64,000 nucleotides of DNA from Metallyticus violacea (taxonomy: Eukaryota; Arthropoda; Insecta; Mantodea; Metallyticidae). Positions 12,331 to 23,800 of this stretch are shown piece after piece. Below the pieces are notes generated by a model that worked only from the letters and a program-made list of their open reading frames with translations, ran no database searches and had not been told where the DNA came from. The position numbers were made by a program, and so were the translations under genes. Position 1 is the stretch's first letter. Each line of letters begins with the position of its first letter. Location: the NCBI GenBank assembly GCA_030762175.1, contig CM060846.1:238628012-238692011 (forward strand), read 5' to 3'.

Positions 12331-13220
12331 CATCTAAATCTTGTTTTGCAACAAAAGCGCTTCTGCTCCCACCCGTTACTGAATGGCATGAACTTGTCGA
12401 ATTTTTTGCAAGTTTGCACATTACCAGATGCCAAAGAATTTAGATGCAAATGAAATGATAGCAAAATATAGACGACTACACAAACCATTCTTGCCAATAC
12501 CTCGTTACTGAAGTGCTAAAAATTGGAGATTAGAAATATGGGGCATTCTTTTGCGTGTTCGTATGACCGATATTGTTAAAGCAGCAGTTGAACGTGACGA
12601 GGTGAGGGAATAAATTATAGCAGCGAAAAGTATATTCCCTGTTTTCAGCTTACTTTACCGCTGGCGAACACATTAACTGCCTACTTTTATGTCATACTAT
12701 GTCACAGTCGCGGGGAATGATCAAACCATTGAAGCAAAACTTGGTTACGGTTGTTACCTAGTTCGGCGTGTTAAACAACCGACAAAGGCTAATATTTAAT
12801 TTTAAACATATTATAACTTCCTTATATTATATTGTTAGGCGTTAATGCTTCACATGTGTACTTTATATTTTCGTAATACTCATTGTGTCGCGACTATACA
12901 TTCAACACCGTTCCTCCTTTCGTTTCCTGCAATAACCAACATCTTGTCAACAAATACTTAAGCGAGCTCACGCTCACCGGTAAAGCTAGCTCAAAGGGTA
13001 ATACACGGTATTTAGAGTTTCCATAACAGCAATAGAATCAACAAAAAGCTCTCTTTAAAACTGTCAAAAACACATATTAATGCTTAATGTTCTGTTAACT
13101 GGAAGCATTTTAAACTGTTCTAAAAATGTATATCTGATATATTTAGTTAGGAAGCAAGAAATTCCAGAGCTGGCCTCTAATGTCTCACAAAGCTACTATA
13201 GTCTACATCTTCAATTATAA
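12331..13220. other. No further recognisable content
   Basis: This may include the N-terminal part of the neighbouring hAT-like relic, but no motif is clear enough to say so. Confidence 0.35.
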
Positions 13221-13486
13221 CCGCCATGAGAGGCCGAGGTTGTTAAGATGCGGATTCATGAGGAGGAGATCTGCGGTTCGAACCCTACCAGGACCATCCT
13301 CCCTGACTGAGTTTTTTTTTTCCTCGCTCCTCATAAATGGCAAATTCTGGGAAAGTACCCTAAACTTATGCCTGAAACTTTACTTCCTTAAAACTTTTTT
13401 TTCTTCCCCAATATATCATTTTATCTCATGTATCATCAGTGTCCAATGCCTGTGATGCCTCAGTAGTACAAACGGGTGCTAAAGTG
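13221..13486 (+). mobile_element. SINE-B copy 3
   Basis: The head CCGCCATGAGAGGCCGAGG and the B-box GGTTCGAACCC are kept. The body runs to CAGTAGTACAAACGGGTGCTAAA. The tail lacks a long poly-A, so the copy is moderately old. Confidence 0.92.
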
Positions 13487-13639
13487 ATTAGATCGCATTG
13501 GATTAAACTTGAATCTCGGATCTGCTACCAGATTATGTCAGACCTTACTTACAGAATATCTTGAACTTGTGCAGCAATTGAAGTTTTTAATGGTGTTTGT
13601 GAATTGGATTGTTTGGGATGGAGGAGAATAGGACGGTAC

Positions 13640-14116
13640 TTCGGCTTGCTGTTGGTGCCTACACCCCCAATGGGAACACCTCCGGGAGTAGGTTTCTTTG
13701 TTACTTTTTTTAATTCTGTTTAACACCCGCTAGTACTCCTGAGGCATCACAGGCGGTGGACACTGATGATACATGAGATGAAATGATAAATTGGGAAAGA
13801 ATTTTGTTTTAAGAAAGGAAATGTTCTAGGCCCAAGTTTAGGGTATTTCCCCGGCATTTGCCATTTATGAGGACTAAGGAAAAGCTGGAAAATCCCTCAG
13901 TTAGGGAGGATGGTCCTGGTGGGATTCAAACTCCAGATTTTTCGTTCACTAGTCCGCGCCTTAACGACCTCGGCCTCCCGTGGCGGTGAGCGATGAGGTG
14001 AGGGAGACACCGAACTTCCAGGACCCATAGAAAAGGAGGGCCGACCTTGAGCGATTTGAATCTGTAATCTTGCGAATGCAAGTCCCAAGCGTTAGCGTCT
14101 GAGCCACTTCGCTCGA
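13640..14116 (-). mobile_element. SINE-C' copy interrupted by a SINE-B
   Basis: The right part (13988-14116) carries, on the minus strand, a tRNA-like head: an A-box-like GTGGCTCAGACGCTAACGC, a B-box-like GATTCAAATC, then CCCTCACCTCA. The left part (13650-13693) carries the complement of a CCGGAGGTG...CATTGGG module. In the SINE-C copy at 14300-14818 these two modules are adjacent (about 14395-14450). Here the SINE-B at 13716-13987 lies between them, so I infer a nested insertion. Confidence 0.55.
13716..13987 (-). mobile_element. SINE-B copy 4, nested in SINE-C'
   Basis: A minus-strand copy running from the tail complement (GTTTAACACCCGCTAGTACT) to the head complement (CTCGGCCTCCCGTGGCGG). 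T-rich sequence at 13700-13712 is probably the complement of its A-rich tail. The B-box is damaged (GGGATTCAAACTCC on the plus strand). Confidence 0.9.
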
Positions 14117-14299
14117 TATTTCTTATGGAAATTGCAGTAGGTAGGTTTTATTCTTGCAAAATCGTGTCTCTCATCTGAATGTTAGCTTACGTATATAATT
14201 CCACTAAAATATGTTAAGGAGAGATGTCATCTACCAAAATACTAAGTCTTGTTATTTTAAAAGAGCAATGTGTTCAAATATAAACTAAATACAGCGTTA

Positions 14300-14818
14300 A
14301 TTGACTACACCAGAGTTGGTAGAAGGGTCTTGGATGGATGAACTGCAACGAAGGAGGATTTTTGGTAGCTGAGTGTGCTCATGACTGCCGTTTGTACCTA
14401 CGTCCCAATGAGGGCACCTCCGGCAGGAAGGAATGAAGTGAGGGAAACGCCGTACGTAACTGCACAGACACAGATGAGGTGCGTAACATGTTTTTGGATA
14501 GAGCACCTCAACGCCGGTCGAGTACCCCTCGAGGTGCATGATCTTCCATTCCAGACAGAAGGGGCAGAACCTTCCAAAAGCGCAAGCCACCATCACACCG
14601 CGTTAGCCCACCTCGCCCTGGCATTTTCGTTCCTATAACAGCACCAACGGAATTAAATATGGAATGGGAGAGCAGAAAATACATGGAATGTAAATATCCA
14701 TCCAAGTTTTTCCCTAAATGACCAAGGAAATCACGGGGGGGGGGGGGGCAATACCACGGTGACAGGTCCAACGGGAATTGAACCCGGGTCTCCCGATTTC
14801 GAGTTCCAAGCGCCTGAG
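14300..14818 (-). mobile_element. SINE-C copy 1
   Basis: On the minus strand the head starts near 14818 with GACTCAGGCGCTTGG. The B-box GGGTTCAATTCCC is at about 14772-14784. A C/G homopolymer (plus-strand G-run at 14736-14749) separates it from a body with GTGATTTCCTTGGTCA and TTTACATTCCATG, which aligns with the copy at 32551. The distal part holds CCTTCCTGCCGGAGGTGCCC. Open frames here on both strands (14297-14846) come from this repeat. The 3' limit is uncertain. Confidence 0.6.
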
Positions 14819-15089
14819 TCGGTCGTGGTGATCTAGTGATAACCATATTTGCCTCGTAGACCCAAGAGGCCAGGGTTGATGGATTTTTTTCCGGGGTAAA
14901 AATTCTAAGTACGGCTTCCTTATGAAGGAAAGTAGAGCTTTGGGTCCCGTGTCGTAGATTTACGAAAAGTATAAGAACCTCAAGGCTGAAAGAAGAGGCC
15001 TCTGAGCAAAATTTACCGACCGTTTCAAGCCCTGGACGGAATGGGACGCTGATGACCCGAGATGTTTAAGACGGTCAGTAAATAAACCA
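14819..15089 (+). mobile_element. SINE-A copy 4, head partly deleted
   Basis: It abuts SINE-C copy 1 directly. The A-box region (GATCTAGTGATAACCAT) is present, but about 20 bp covering the B-box are missing between CCCAAGAG and CCAGGGTTGATGG. The tail AAATAAACCAAATAAATAAAT is intact. Loss of the B-box should disable internal Pol III initiation. Confidence 0.88.
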
Positions 15090-15620
15090 AATAAATAAAT
15101 GAAAGTTACCGCCTGAGGCACCCGCTTAGTTGGAAGGGTCTTGGGACATTTTGGGACGGGGAATCTATGGTCTTCCTGTTCAAATTTCAAAGTTATGACA
15201 AGTTTCCAAAAAAGCTAATGCGCCACTGACAAAGGAAGGTTGTATTCAAAATAACACCATACAATAACGGACGGAACACGTCTCTTTGGTGCAGTCAATA
15301 TGATAATGGTGTCAAGTAAATGCGGATCATTATTTTCGAGCTCGAGTATCGTTGATTACATTTTATACTTCTATTTTATTCATGAGCATGCTTCTTCACA
15401 AAATAAAATATGTATAAATATCGTACTCCGCAGAATTATAAACCTACGATTATGTAAACCACAGTTTGACAGTCTGTCGTGTTATCCATTAGGTCATACA
15501 GTCAGGTGAGCAGATTTCTGCAGAAGGAACCATATAACACGACATTTCAGTTAACTCTTGTTCAGTACTGTGCTGTCACATTAGAGATGTTAGAGAACTT
15601 TGTATCACTAAATTTTGAAA
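15090..15620. other. No recognisable gene
   Basis: A chance 69-codon frame at 15300-15509 and nothing else that I recognise. Confidence 0.4.
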
Positions 15621-15621
15621 A

Positions 15622-15654
<33 letters not shown>
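15621..15654. repeat. (GAT)n microsatellite
   Basis: About 11 GAT/ATG units. Confidence 0.92.
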
Positions 15655-15656
<2 letters not shown>

Positions 15657-15946
15657 TGCTTGCGAAGCAGGTTTGAAAACGTTCTAAAGAAAATGCTTAC
15701 CTCATCGCTTTAACACTGACTTATCAGCATTGAATCTCTCAATTTCTTTATTACTTTATAACTCCGTTATTTTTATTCCGAACCATATCTTTTACTGACT
15801 CATATTCTCTGCTTAAAATTCCTCTACAATCTCTGAAAATATGACGATGTATTTAATTAACACCCTGTAAATATAGTCTGGATTGCTTTCTTTGTCTTCT
15901 TATATTCATATTTAAGGTAATATTCTATGACCTTCCATATTGAAAG
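15655..15946. other. No recognisable content
   Basis: AT-rich spacer between two microsatellites. Confidence 0.4.

Positions 15947-15947
<1 letters not shown>

Positions 15948-15998
<51 letters not shown>
15948..15998. repeat. (TA)n microsatellite
   Basis: About 25 uninterrupted TA units. The open frame across it (Tyr-Ile repeat) is an artefact of the dinucleotide. Confidence 0.95.
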
Positions 15999-16003
<5 letters not shown>

Positions 16004-16228
16004 GTTGCGCAGATATAGGATTGTAAACTCCTCGCCGCACTATTACTGTAGCTTATTTAGTAACAATGGACATTTAGAACTGTACCAGTTGAAATTTGCA
16101 TGGATGAAATGGAAAGAACTGTATGAAACGCGTCTGAAATATGATTTTAATGCATTTTGACCACCATCATCATTACCATCATTGTCACAAGTATTAGTAG
16201 ACATATTTTTGTCTGTTACTGTTGTTTG

Positions 16229-16300
16229 CTAGATTAAAATATTAGCATGCTGCTGTTGCTGTTTTGTTAGATTAAAATATTAACATGCTGGTGTTGCTTT
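16229..16300. repeat. Local tandem duplication of about 37 bp
   Basis: The word TAGATTAAAATATTA occurs twice with matching continuation CATGCTG(C/G)TGTTGCT. The copies differ at a few bases. They are directly adjacent and non-coding. Confidence 0.75.
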
Positions 16301-16493
16301 GAATGAAGATTTGTAGGAGTATAAAGGAATACAAAATAATATAAAAATTTAAATGCTGATTAGCTATTTGATTTTAGAATTAACAGCATCAGCAGGGATT
16401 CACTATGCACTGGAATAAAAATGTTAAATACAAGAACTTGATGCAATGAATGAACTCTTAATGTATCAAGTTTTTATGTGAAGCTGCAATATC

Positions 16494-16790
16494 ACTTCAC
16501 CAAAATCGACAAGGGTGACCGCAGTCATTAAGACACAGACTCGTCAATGGAAGGTCCGGGGTTCGATTCCTAACAAATCGCCATCCCCGACTGAGGTTTT
16601 TTTCCAGGTTCTCCTCGGTCCTACTACATGGCAAATGCGGGGCGGTGTCCTAAACTTAGGCCTGAATCGCTTCCTTCCTTAAACATAATCCTTATTCAAC
16701 TTTTCCTTCCATTTCATGTATCACCAGTGATTACGCCTGTGGTGCCTCAGCAGTAAAAACGGACGTAAGCTCTGTTAACAACTTCACCAA
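16494..16790 (+). mobile_element. SINE-B copy 5, with perfect target-site duplication
   Basis: ACTTCACCAA occurs at 16494-16503 and again at 16781-16790, bracketing the element exactly. The B-box GGGTTCGATTCC and the stem region GACTGAGG...CCTCGGTCC are kept. The head is altered (GGGTGACCGCAGTCATTAAGAC). The tail ends GGACGTAAGCTCTGTTAAC without a long poly-A. Confidence 0.95.
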
Positions 16791-17360
16791 TAAATTTTTG
16801 ACAGGAATCTCTATTTTTTTTCGGGTACATTATAAACCTAGTCCAAAGTTCAGATGATTTTGTAGCATTAATGACATTTTATTAATATTAATATATTTTG
16901 TAAAATCGAATTCATATTGTTGTTGCTAAAATAAGCTTATTCCTTAATAAACAAATCTGAATCAAAATAATAAAAATATATAAAGCATAAAAGGCTAACA
17001 CTTAGATGGGATTTTTTTTTTTGTCTCATACAGTTTCATTGTGAATGTATTCTTGTTAATTATCAATTTTTTAAAAGCATACGAATACAGAATTAAAAAC
17101 TCTTTAAGTTCGCTTATAATTACTTTGAAAACTCACTTATCTGCATATCTGCGAAGTGGAAATTCACTGCCTTTGCCGTACAATTCTCTTCTAGCTATAC
17201 GAAAGACAAACTACCTACAATTGACGTATAGGTATAGTCTATTGAAATTCTTTGAAATGATGGTCATTTTCTAATCTGAAAAACGCTATTTACCAACCAA
17301 GCTGCTCTCTACTTCGATGTGCATAAATTGATCTTCTGCACTACGCTATAGTCATTCACT
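16791..17360. other. No recognisable gene
   Basis: AT-rich. A 77-codon open frame at 17041-17274 has no motif I know. Confidence 0.4.
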
Positions 17361-17363
17361 CAT

Positions 17364-17671
17364 GCCCTGAGTTACCACCACGGGTGGCCGAGGTCGTTAA
17401 GGCGTGGACGCGGGAGGTCTGGGGTTGGAAAATCGCCAGGATCGTCCTCCCTGACTGAGGTTTTATCCAGGTTTTCCTCAGTCCTCATAAATGGCAAATG
17501 CCGAGGAGGTACTCTATAAGCCTGGAACGTTTCCTTTCTAAAAAAAAAAATGCTTTCCCAGTATATCATTTCATCTCAATATATATCAATGTCCACCGCC
17601 TGTGGTGCCTCAGTAGTAAAAACGGGCATTAAATACCATTGAAAAACACATAAAAAAAAACGCCCTGAGTT
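17364..17671 (+). mobile_element. SINE-B copy 6, with perfect target-site duplication
   Basis: GCCCTGAGTT occurs at 17364-17373 and 17662-17671. The head CCACCACGGGTGGCCGAGG is close to consensus, while the B-box is damaged (GGGGTTGGAAAATC). The predicted stem GACTGAGG/CCTCAGTC lies at 17453-17460 and 17476-17483. It ends in a short A-rich tail. A relatively recent insertion. Confidence 0.95.
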
Positions 17672-19505
17672 GACTACAAAACTTTGGTTATCAACCGGAT
17701 CTCCGTACGCGAATCCCTATAAAAACAATTTCTTCTTTTTCTTTTTTATTTATTCCCACCTTCAAATACAAATACTAGATATATGAGAGACATCGGACTC
17801 AAGGTTCATTTATGCCATTACTAGTTCATTTCCTCTATTGCATTGAAAACTAATGGCAGTCGACGTGGAACGTTACTAACGTAAAAGCCTCATATGCTCC
17901 CGGAAATCAGAATGATTAACTTTGCGCAATATGGAACTTGACTGGAAGCACATCGCCGATCAATTCGTTCCTCCCTCCCTAACGTTGTCCTCTTGATGTA
18001 CAGTGAAAATAGCAGAATTCTGTTTCATATGTGCTTCAGCCTTATTAATTCTGATATACTTATTGAAGCATTTTATTCATGCAAGGTGTTCATTGCGTAA
18101 CTTGTGAATGATAACTCTGATATATGTGATATATTTTTTTTGTTGAGTTCTGCTATTAAAGTAAATGTAATCCATAAGCTTTCGTTTGATCCGAAGAGAG
18201 CCACTCACCTTTCAGCCCAGAGCTGAACAGAAGGAAGCAAGTGCCGACGCTGCAACACCCACCATAAAGCGTTTTTTACTTTGGGAAAAACCAGAGCAAG
18301 AAATTTTCATCTTCCAAGAATTATGACGTGGAGCCGAGTTGCGGCATTTAATGATCACTTGTAACTCCTAATAGTAGCGTGGTGGACATAAAATGCATAC
18401 TATTTTTAAACAAAGATTTAAATCCCCAAAATTCCAACTTATGTTATGATTGATTTCACGTTTATATTGCGGTAAAATATGCATATTAATAAATAGAAAT
18501 AAATCAACATTAGCTACCTTTAACCTGGTAAAATTAAAAACCAGAAAATATGTGTGAATTTTGTGTTTATCACCTTTGCGGAAAAATATCTTCGCTAAAG
18601 CTACTGTGGAGCTTGGCATTAGAGTTTAAACTTTATATCAATTACAGGCTGTAAATATCCACATAATCCTGTAAGCATCCTAAATTATTGACAAGTATGA
18701 TAAATTAAGCATATTTATGTTGCTCATACAGGATACTCTTTCTGCTACGCAATCGACAATTTATCTTGCCGACAAGAAGTTGCGTAACAGCCTCGCCACC
18801 TGCCATGGAAAATAATGTCGCGCGGTCGGAACTCATAGCGCGCATTTTTTGTTTATTAGCAGTAAATAGTAATTAACATTGTATTCACCATCTATTGTGG
18901 AGCAAAGTGATCACCGCTGTGAGACATGCCTGAATCCTTTTACAAAGTTTTGAGATAAGCACCGCAATTCATCCTGCCGAATGTATAAACTGCTTCCCAG
19001 TTATTTTGTTTCAGCTCCTCTACAGGTTAACTTTTAGATACAAGAGTAACATTATGTGGATGAAAATGCAGTAGCTTGGTGGCTTTATACTCACTGCCAA
19101 CAGATACACCAACTTGCGGGGCTAAACGTGCAGAGATGGTTCTACCATAAGGTCACGTTGCCACGTAACATCCCAATTGCAAATGAAAAGTACATCGATT
19201 TTTTTCACCCTCTTTTGAAAATAACTCCCTTTCTTTAAACATTACTGTGTAACGTTATTAGAATGTCTGACGAGAACTGGCAAAATAAGGATGGTCACAT
19301 TTGTTTTGCGGGCAATCTACGTGTTCTGTATTTTGCCTTAGGTCATAAACGGTAGAGTATGGCTAGGTACTCTTTTATGCACTAAATGGTCACAATGGAC
19401 TTGTGACTACATATATTCAAAAAGTACTCGCTTTAGAAACCACATGAAGCCATCTTATTACTGCCTACTATATTGAGAAAAATTACTTACCCTGCATAAC
19501 ATAAC
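17672..19505. other. No recognisable gene
   Basis: About 1.8 kb without a known repeat or protein. Chance frames lie at 18368-18619 (minus) and 19056-19238 (plus). A GC-richer patch at 18740-18850 has no identifiable motif. Confidence 0.4.
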
Positions 19506-19508
19506 CAA

Positions 19509-19832
19509 TAGAGGGGGAGGTATTGTCAATTTGTTTTATTTACCAACGCTCTTTAACACCTGAGGTCATCAGTGTTCCTTTCAATTCAGGGCGTAAAACG
19601 GGCGGTAAATTTTGCTCAGATGCCTCTTTTTTCAGGCTTGAGGTACTTTATCATGCCGTAAATGTAAGACACGGCACCCACAGCTTTACTTCCCTTCCGA
19701 AGGAAGCCATATTTAGGATGTATATATATATTTTGGCCGGAAAAACTCCATCGACCCTAGATGGAACTGAACCCGCGATCTTGGGTCTACGAGGCAAGTT
19801 GCCAGTAGACCACGAGGATCGACTAGAGGGGG
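19509..19832 (-). mobile_element. SINE-A copy 5, with target-site duplication
   Basis: TAGAGGGGG flanks the element (19509-19517 and 19824-19832). The head complement (GTAGACCACGAGGATCGA) is eroded and a TATATATA insertion lies in the body at 19718-19730. The antisense frame is still open for 109 codons. Confidence 0.9.
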
Positions 19833-22127
19833 TAAAAAAGATATTCGCTTAAGCGGGAGTCATTGCCAATTTGCCGTTGCCAGCGCGCTTCTTAGCTTTT
19901 GAATTCTTTGTATAGTGATTGCTGAGGAAAATGTAGTCAGCTGTAATATCTCTGGAGTAAAATTTTATTCTAAGACTCTATGTAATAAATGTTTGCATAA
20001 ACATAATGACCTGAAATTTCGCATAAAACAACAGTAAAAATACACAAATAAAGGCTGTGGAACTCATTAATATGAAAGATAGGAAGATTGAGCTTCTATA
20101 CAGGAAATTGTACTTTAATGTTTCGTAGCAAGTTTAATTCTGTGACTTCTAGCGTAAATCCTCTAACCCACACGAACATGATTTAAGAAAATTGCATTTA
20201 AAGTTCATAAAATGACATGGTCTCTCACAGAAAGATGTACAGATCCTCCTACTATTGTGGAAAAGCTGTGACGATTATAGGAATTGTGATTTGTGAAGTG
20301 AGTTGAAATATTTAGAGTTAAAACAAACGTATGACGCCATTATCTCAAAAGTTTACAAATTGAGATTTATGAGGTTCGTGGCATGTCACAGAGTTAATTA
20401 CAAAATCTCATGTGCCCCACTTACATTTGAGGCCCCCAGCTGCAACTGTAATAGTGTTAAATACATTCGAGAAGTTTCTAATCGATATCCTTTAGCATCA
20501 GCATCTCTATTAAAACCTGGTTTTTGGCCTCAGCTTCTTGTCAATGAAATTGCTCTGGATTTGAGTTTTTTTTCATTTGAAAATTGTACTTCCCAATGGA
20601 GATCCAACTTCTGTACATTTATCTCGAAATTCTCTCCTACAATATTTGTACGATTTCTTTTGCGCTTAACAATTATAAATAAATATTCTTTGTTCCCGCG
20701 TCTTTCTCACTCACTCCTACTGAAAAGCAACTTAACAGTTGATGTAATAAGCATGACTGATCAGGACCAATTGTCTGCTTCAGCAGATCTTTAATTCCAG
20801 TCTTACGTGAAACCCCGCGTTCACTGAAGGTCTATCGGTTTCCACCAGGGTACACAAACTCCGATTGCGTAGCAGAATGAGGGGATAGTATAACCAAAAT
20901 AATATCCATGTTTGGTTTAGAGGTAGAACATTCATCATGATCACGGCTGCGAAGTTAAAATTGTGAAATATGTACAGAGAAACAATCGAAGTATCAAAAC
21001 ATTTAAAAATAATGAAACCTTCAAATGTTTTGCAGGATCTACCAACAGCTTTCAAGAAACTGATAAGCTAGTCCTCGAGGTGTACTTGTTTAGGTTATCT
21101 TTCAAGATAAATGCCTAATGTTTACTTCGGTTGTGTAAATTGAACAACTGTGTGAATGCCTACTGTCTTTGTGTTAAATCTAGAGCTTGATCTTACAACT
21201 TAGATCTTGAATATAAAATTTCAACGTCAAAGTTCGCAAAGGTACTTTTTCGGGCTTGCATGTGTTTCTCGAACCTTTTCTCTATGAATCTATTCAGAAC
21301 ATTTCATTCCCAATCTTTCATATATGCTAACGGGAAAATGTATAGCGGCCAGAAAAGAAACAGTGTTTTGGACAAAATTTTATGTATATTATGTATACAT
21401 TTGCTTTTTGTGGCAAAAATGAAGAGTTTGATTATTCCTTATATACTCATAATAGAGTTAATCGTATTTTCCCTCAAAGAGCGAAACGTGAGAAGGCAGG
21501 GAGTGACATATGGCGTGAGCCGAGTTGAACTAGTCTGCCAATAGTAATGTCATCGGAAACTAATTAACGACAGTTAAAGTTAGGATGTGGGGCAAACGAT
21601 AATCCTTTTAATGTTATCAGCATCAGAAAGCGGAACATAAGATGCATTTACAACCTCAGTTTTACTGACAGGGGAAATACAACGGGTACATTAGCTCTTG
21701 GGCTGCTCGCATGCAGCAGCGGAGTGGAATTTAGGTAGACGTGGTAAATTGAGAATTAGAGGCTGGCACTACATTCGGCGGTGAAAAATTGACAGAAGGA
21801 AGAGGCAAACTTAATAGGAATGCGTTGTAAAAAACGGGTCATCGAGAAGTCGCTCCGCACCTTTCCTGTAACCAAGATACTTATAGGGACGGGAATTCAG
21901 GTGACAGCATTGGCTTGTCTATGGCTATAATGTTCCGCTATTTAAGAAGTCTGTTTGTTTCGCATATGCAATTCATGAAAGTTAATGTAGATAAATAAAT
22001 AATATGAAACGCAACTGTTTAAATATGTTGAAATATTTACCATGAGGACACTAATTCGCTCGCTTTAATTAATCAAAAACTGTAATTAAGGCCTATTTGA
22101 AATATCTGCCATTTTTTGAGGGGGGGT
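19833..22127. other. Unassigned region with one long open frame
   Basis: The longest open frame of the window (163 codons, plus, 20303-20794) lies here. I see no domain, repeat or signal sequence in its product, and no start context or splice signal that sets it apart. It includes a Cys-rich part (CAPLTFEAPSCNCNS). Another unassigned frame is on the minus strand at 20780-21055. Both may be chance or decayed mobile DNA. Confidence 0.3.
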
Positions 22128-22335
22128 TAAGACTCTCGGTCCACCACTCCTCGCAGCATCTTGCACTGACCCATCTCCCGAAATTCATTAATGAAATTAC
22201 GCATAGTATCTCGGTGTGGTAGGTAGTTTTGAACTTGGAAACTTCGCAATGAATGTTGTTTGACTTTCACAGTGTAATTTCTACGCTCAGCAAAACCTTT
22301 TGCACCAGAAATACACGTTCCTCTTTTGAATACAT
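22128..22335 (-). pseudogene. Mariner-like transposase, N-terminal fragment
   Basis: Starting from an ATG at 22335 the minus strand reads MYSKEERVFLVQKV. It then shifts frame through a stretch ending in RDTMRNFINEFREMG, and closes with GSVQDAARSGGPRVL at about 22180-22134. This layout (short acidic start, helix-turn-helix, then GS-QDAARSGRPR linker) is the N-terminal DNA-binding part of a widespread insect mariner/Tc1-like transposase. The catalytic part does not follow. The same-strand C-terminal relic at 24691-25290 is on the wrong side to be the same copy. Confidence 0.75.
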
Positions 22336-23229
22336 TTTAATTGCTGTTTCACTTCACATTCACCACCTACACTTACAAGTCACAGCTAACAATAGCTATA
22401 CTTACTTAGCAGCTGGCACTTTACTTGTTGGCTACATCCGCTCGGTGTAGAATGTGAAAAATATAGGTCAATGTAGGAATACCAATAGTTTCTCGAGCGG
22501 CATCAGCAAGGTGCAGAGAAAGTTTTCGATGCCTCTTATAACCGCGAGAGTTTTCGATGTGATTTTGGTTACGAGAATTTAACAAATTATTTGCACATAT
22601 TAAGATACTGTTAACAACGGTAATATATTTATGAGAATATGATAAAACAGTTTTAATAATCTAGGAAGTGAAACTTCTGTAAATACTGGCAATTATTGAG
22701 AACCATATGCAGAAATTTCTGGGAGATGTGGTATCTAAATAAGTGAAACTGGTACTTAGGAGTCTTAGTGGACAACGAAAAATGAACCATTAGGATAAAA
22801 TAGCACAATAAGATAAGAAACCAACGTACTCTGTATATTTAGCTAATTGCTTGGATGGTACTTACGTACCATCAATATTAAATCAGTAGTAAATCAGTAT
22901 TAAATCAGACAATGCATTACATTACCGTCAATGCAAGAAGTAATTGAAAGCGAAACTAATAGGAAGGTTATTTATAGGTACACTAATAAAGCGAATTAGA
23001 ATATTCTGAGAAATTAAAGAACAAAAATAACAGAGTATGAGCTAAACAGTAAGGAAATCAATTGCAAAACGCGCAAAACCAAAAATTCGATATTTAATAT
23101 TTACTTTATCCACCTTCACTTGTCAAAGAAGAAAGCAGTTGCTCCAGAAATTGAAATATTTGTTACTATTTATGTGTGTTATCAATTTTTACTTCCGTTG
23201 TTCTTATTATTTTAGCTATATATATAAAA

Positions 23230-23800
23230 TCCCTACTAGATCCACCATCCATTGTGAGTCTAAGATGTGGTTTAGTCTCTTCGGAGGAGGTAGTGCAACA
23301 AGAAACGAAAAAATATCTAGGATTCAATTTTAAGCTTTCCCACACTGTCGGACATGATTTCTTCTAAACTTACTCTCCTTGCTCTTGGAATCGGACAATC
23401 CAAAGTCGGGCCCAGTCTTTTTATTTACAACCTCATTCCCTCAACTTGTCCTTTCGACAGTCCGATGACTGTTACGCCCCGTACAATGCTGAACTTGGAG
23501 CGACATCTGCCTGTCCTAGTTGTGAACTACAAAAATTGTTTACTAAGTACTTGTACTCTATGAAGGTCAAAAACAGTAATTCTTCCAGGGACTTTTACCC
23601 CGGAAGAGAGGGCAAAATCACCATGCAGGATCAAAAAACGTTTCATTCTCAAACGGGTGAACTAGCTTTGAGTTACATGCAGTAGGCGTGTGTGGTGCAC
23701 TTAATATAGCAATGTATAGTTAGGTATTTGTTCTAATTATTTGTAATCTTGCATTATTTTTTTGTATTTTCAGTCTTTCAATAAATGAATAGAATGTGAA
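23230..23800 (+). mobile_element. Possible 3' end of a non-LTR retrotransposon
   Basis: One frame at 23354-23480 reads KLTLLALGIGQSKVGPSLF then NLIPSTCPFDSPMTVT. This recalls the C-terminal tail of jockey-like reverse transcriptase proteins (L-IGH-R-T-S, then a Cys-rich patch). An AATAAA-like word near 23780 followed by CTAAAAAAA could be the poly-A end. Frames are broken and no RT motif is visible upstream, so this is tentative. Confidence 0.3.

Noticed and set aside
14297..14846. Overlapping open frames on both strands
   Set aside because: Explained by SINE-C copy 1 and its junction with SINE-A; no coding motif.
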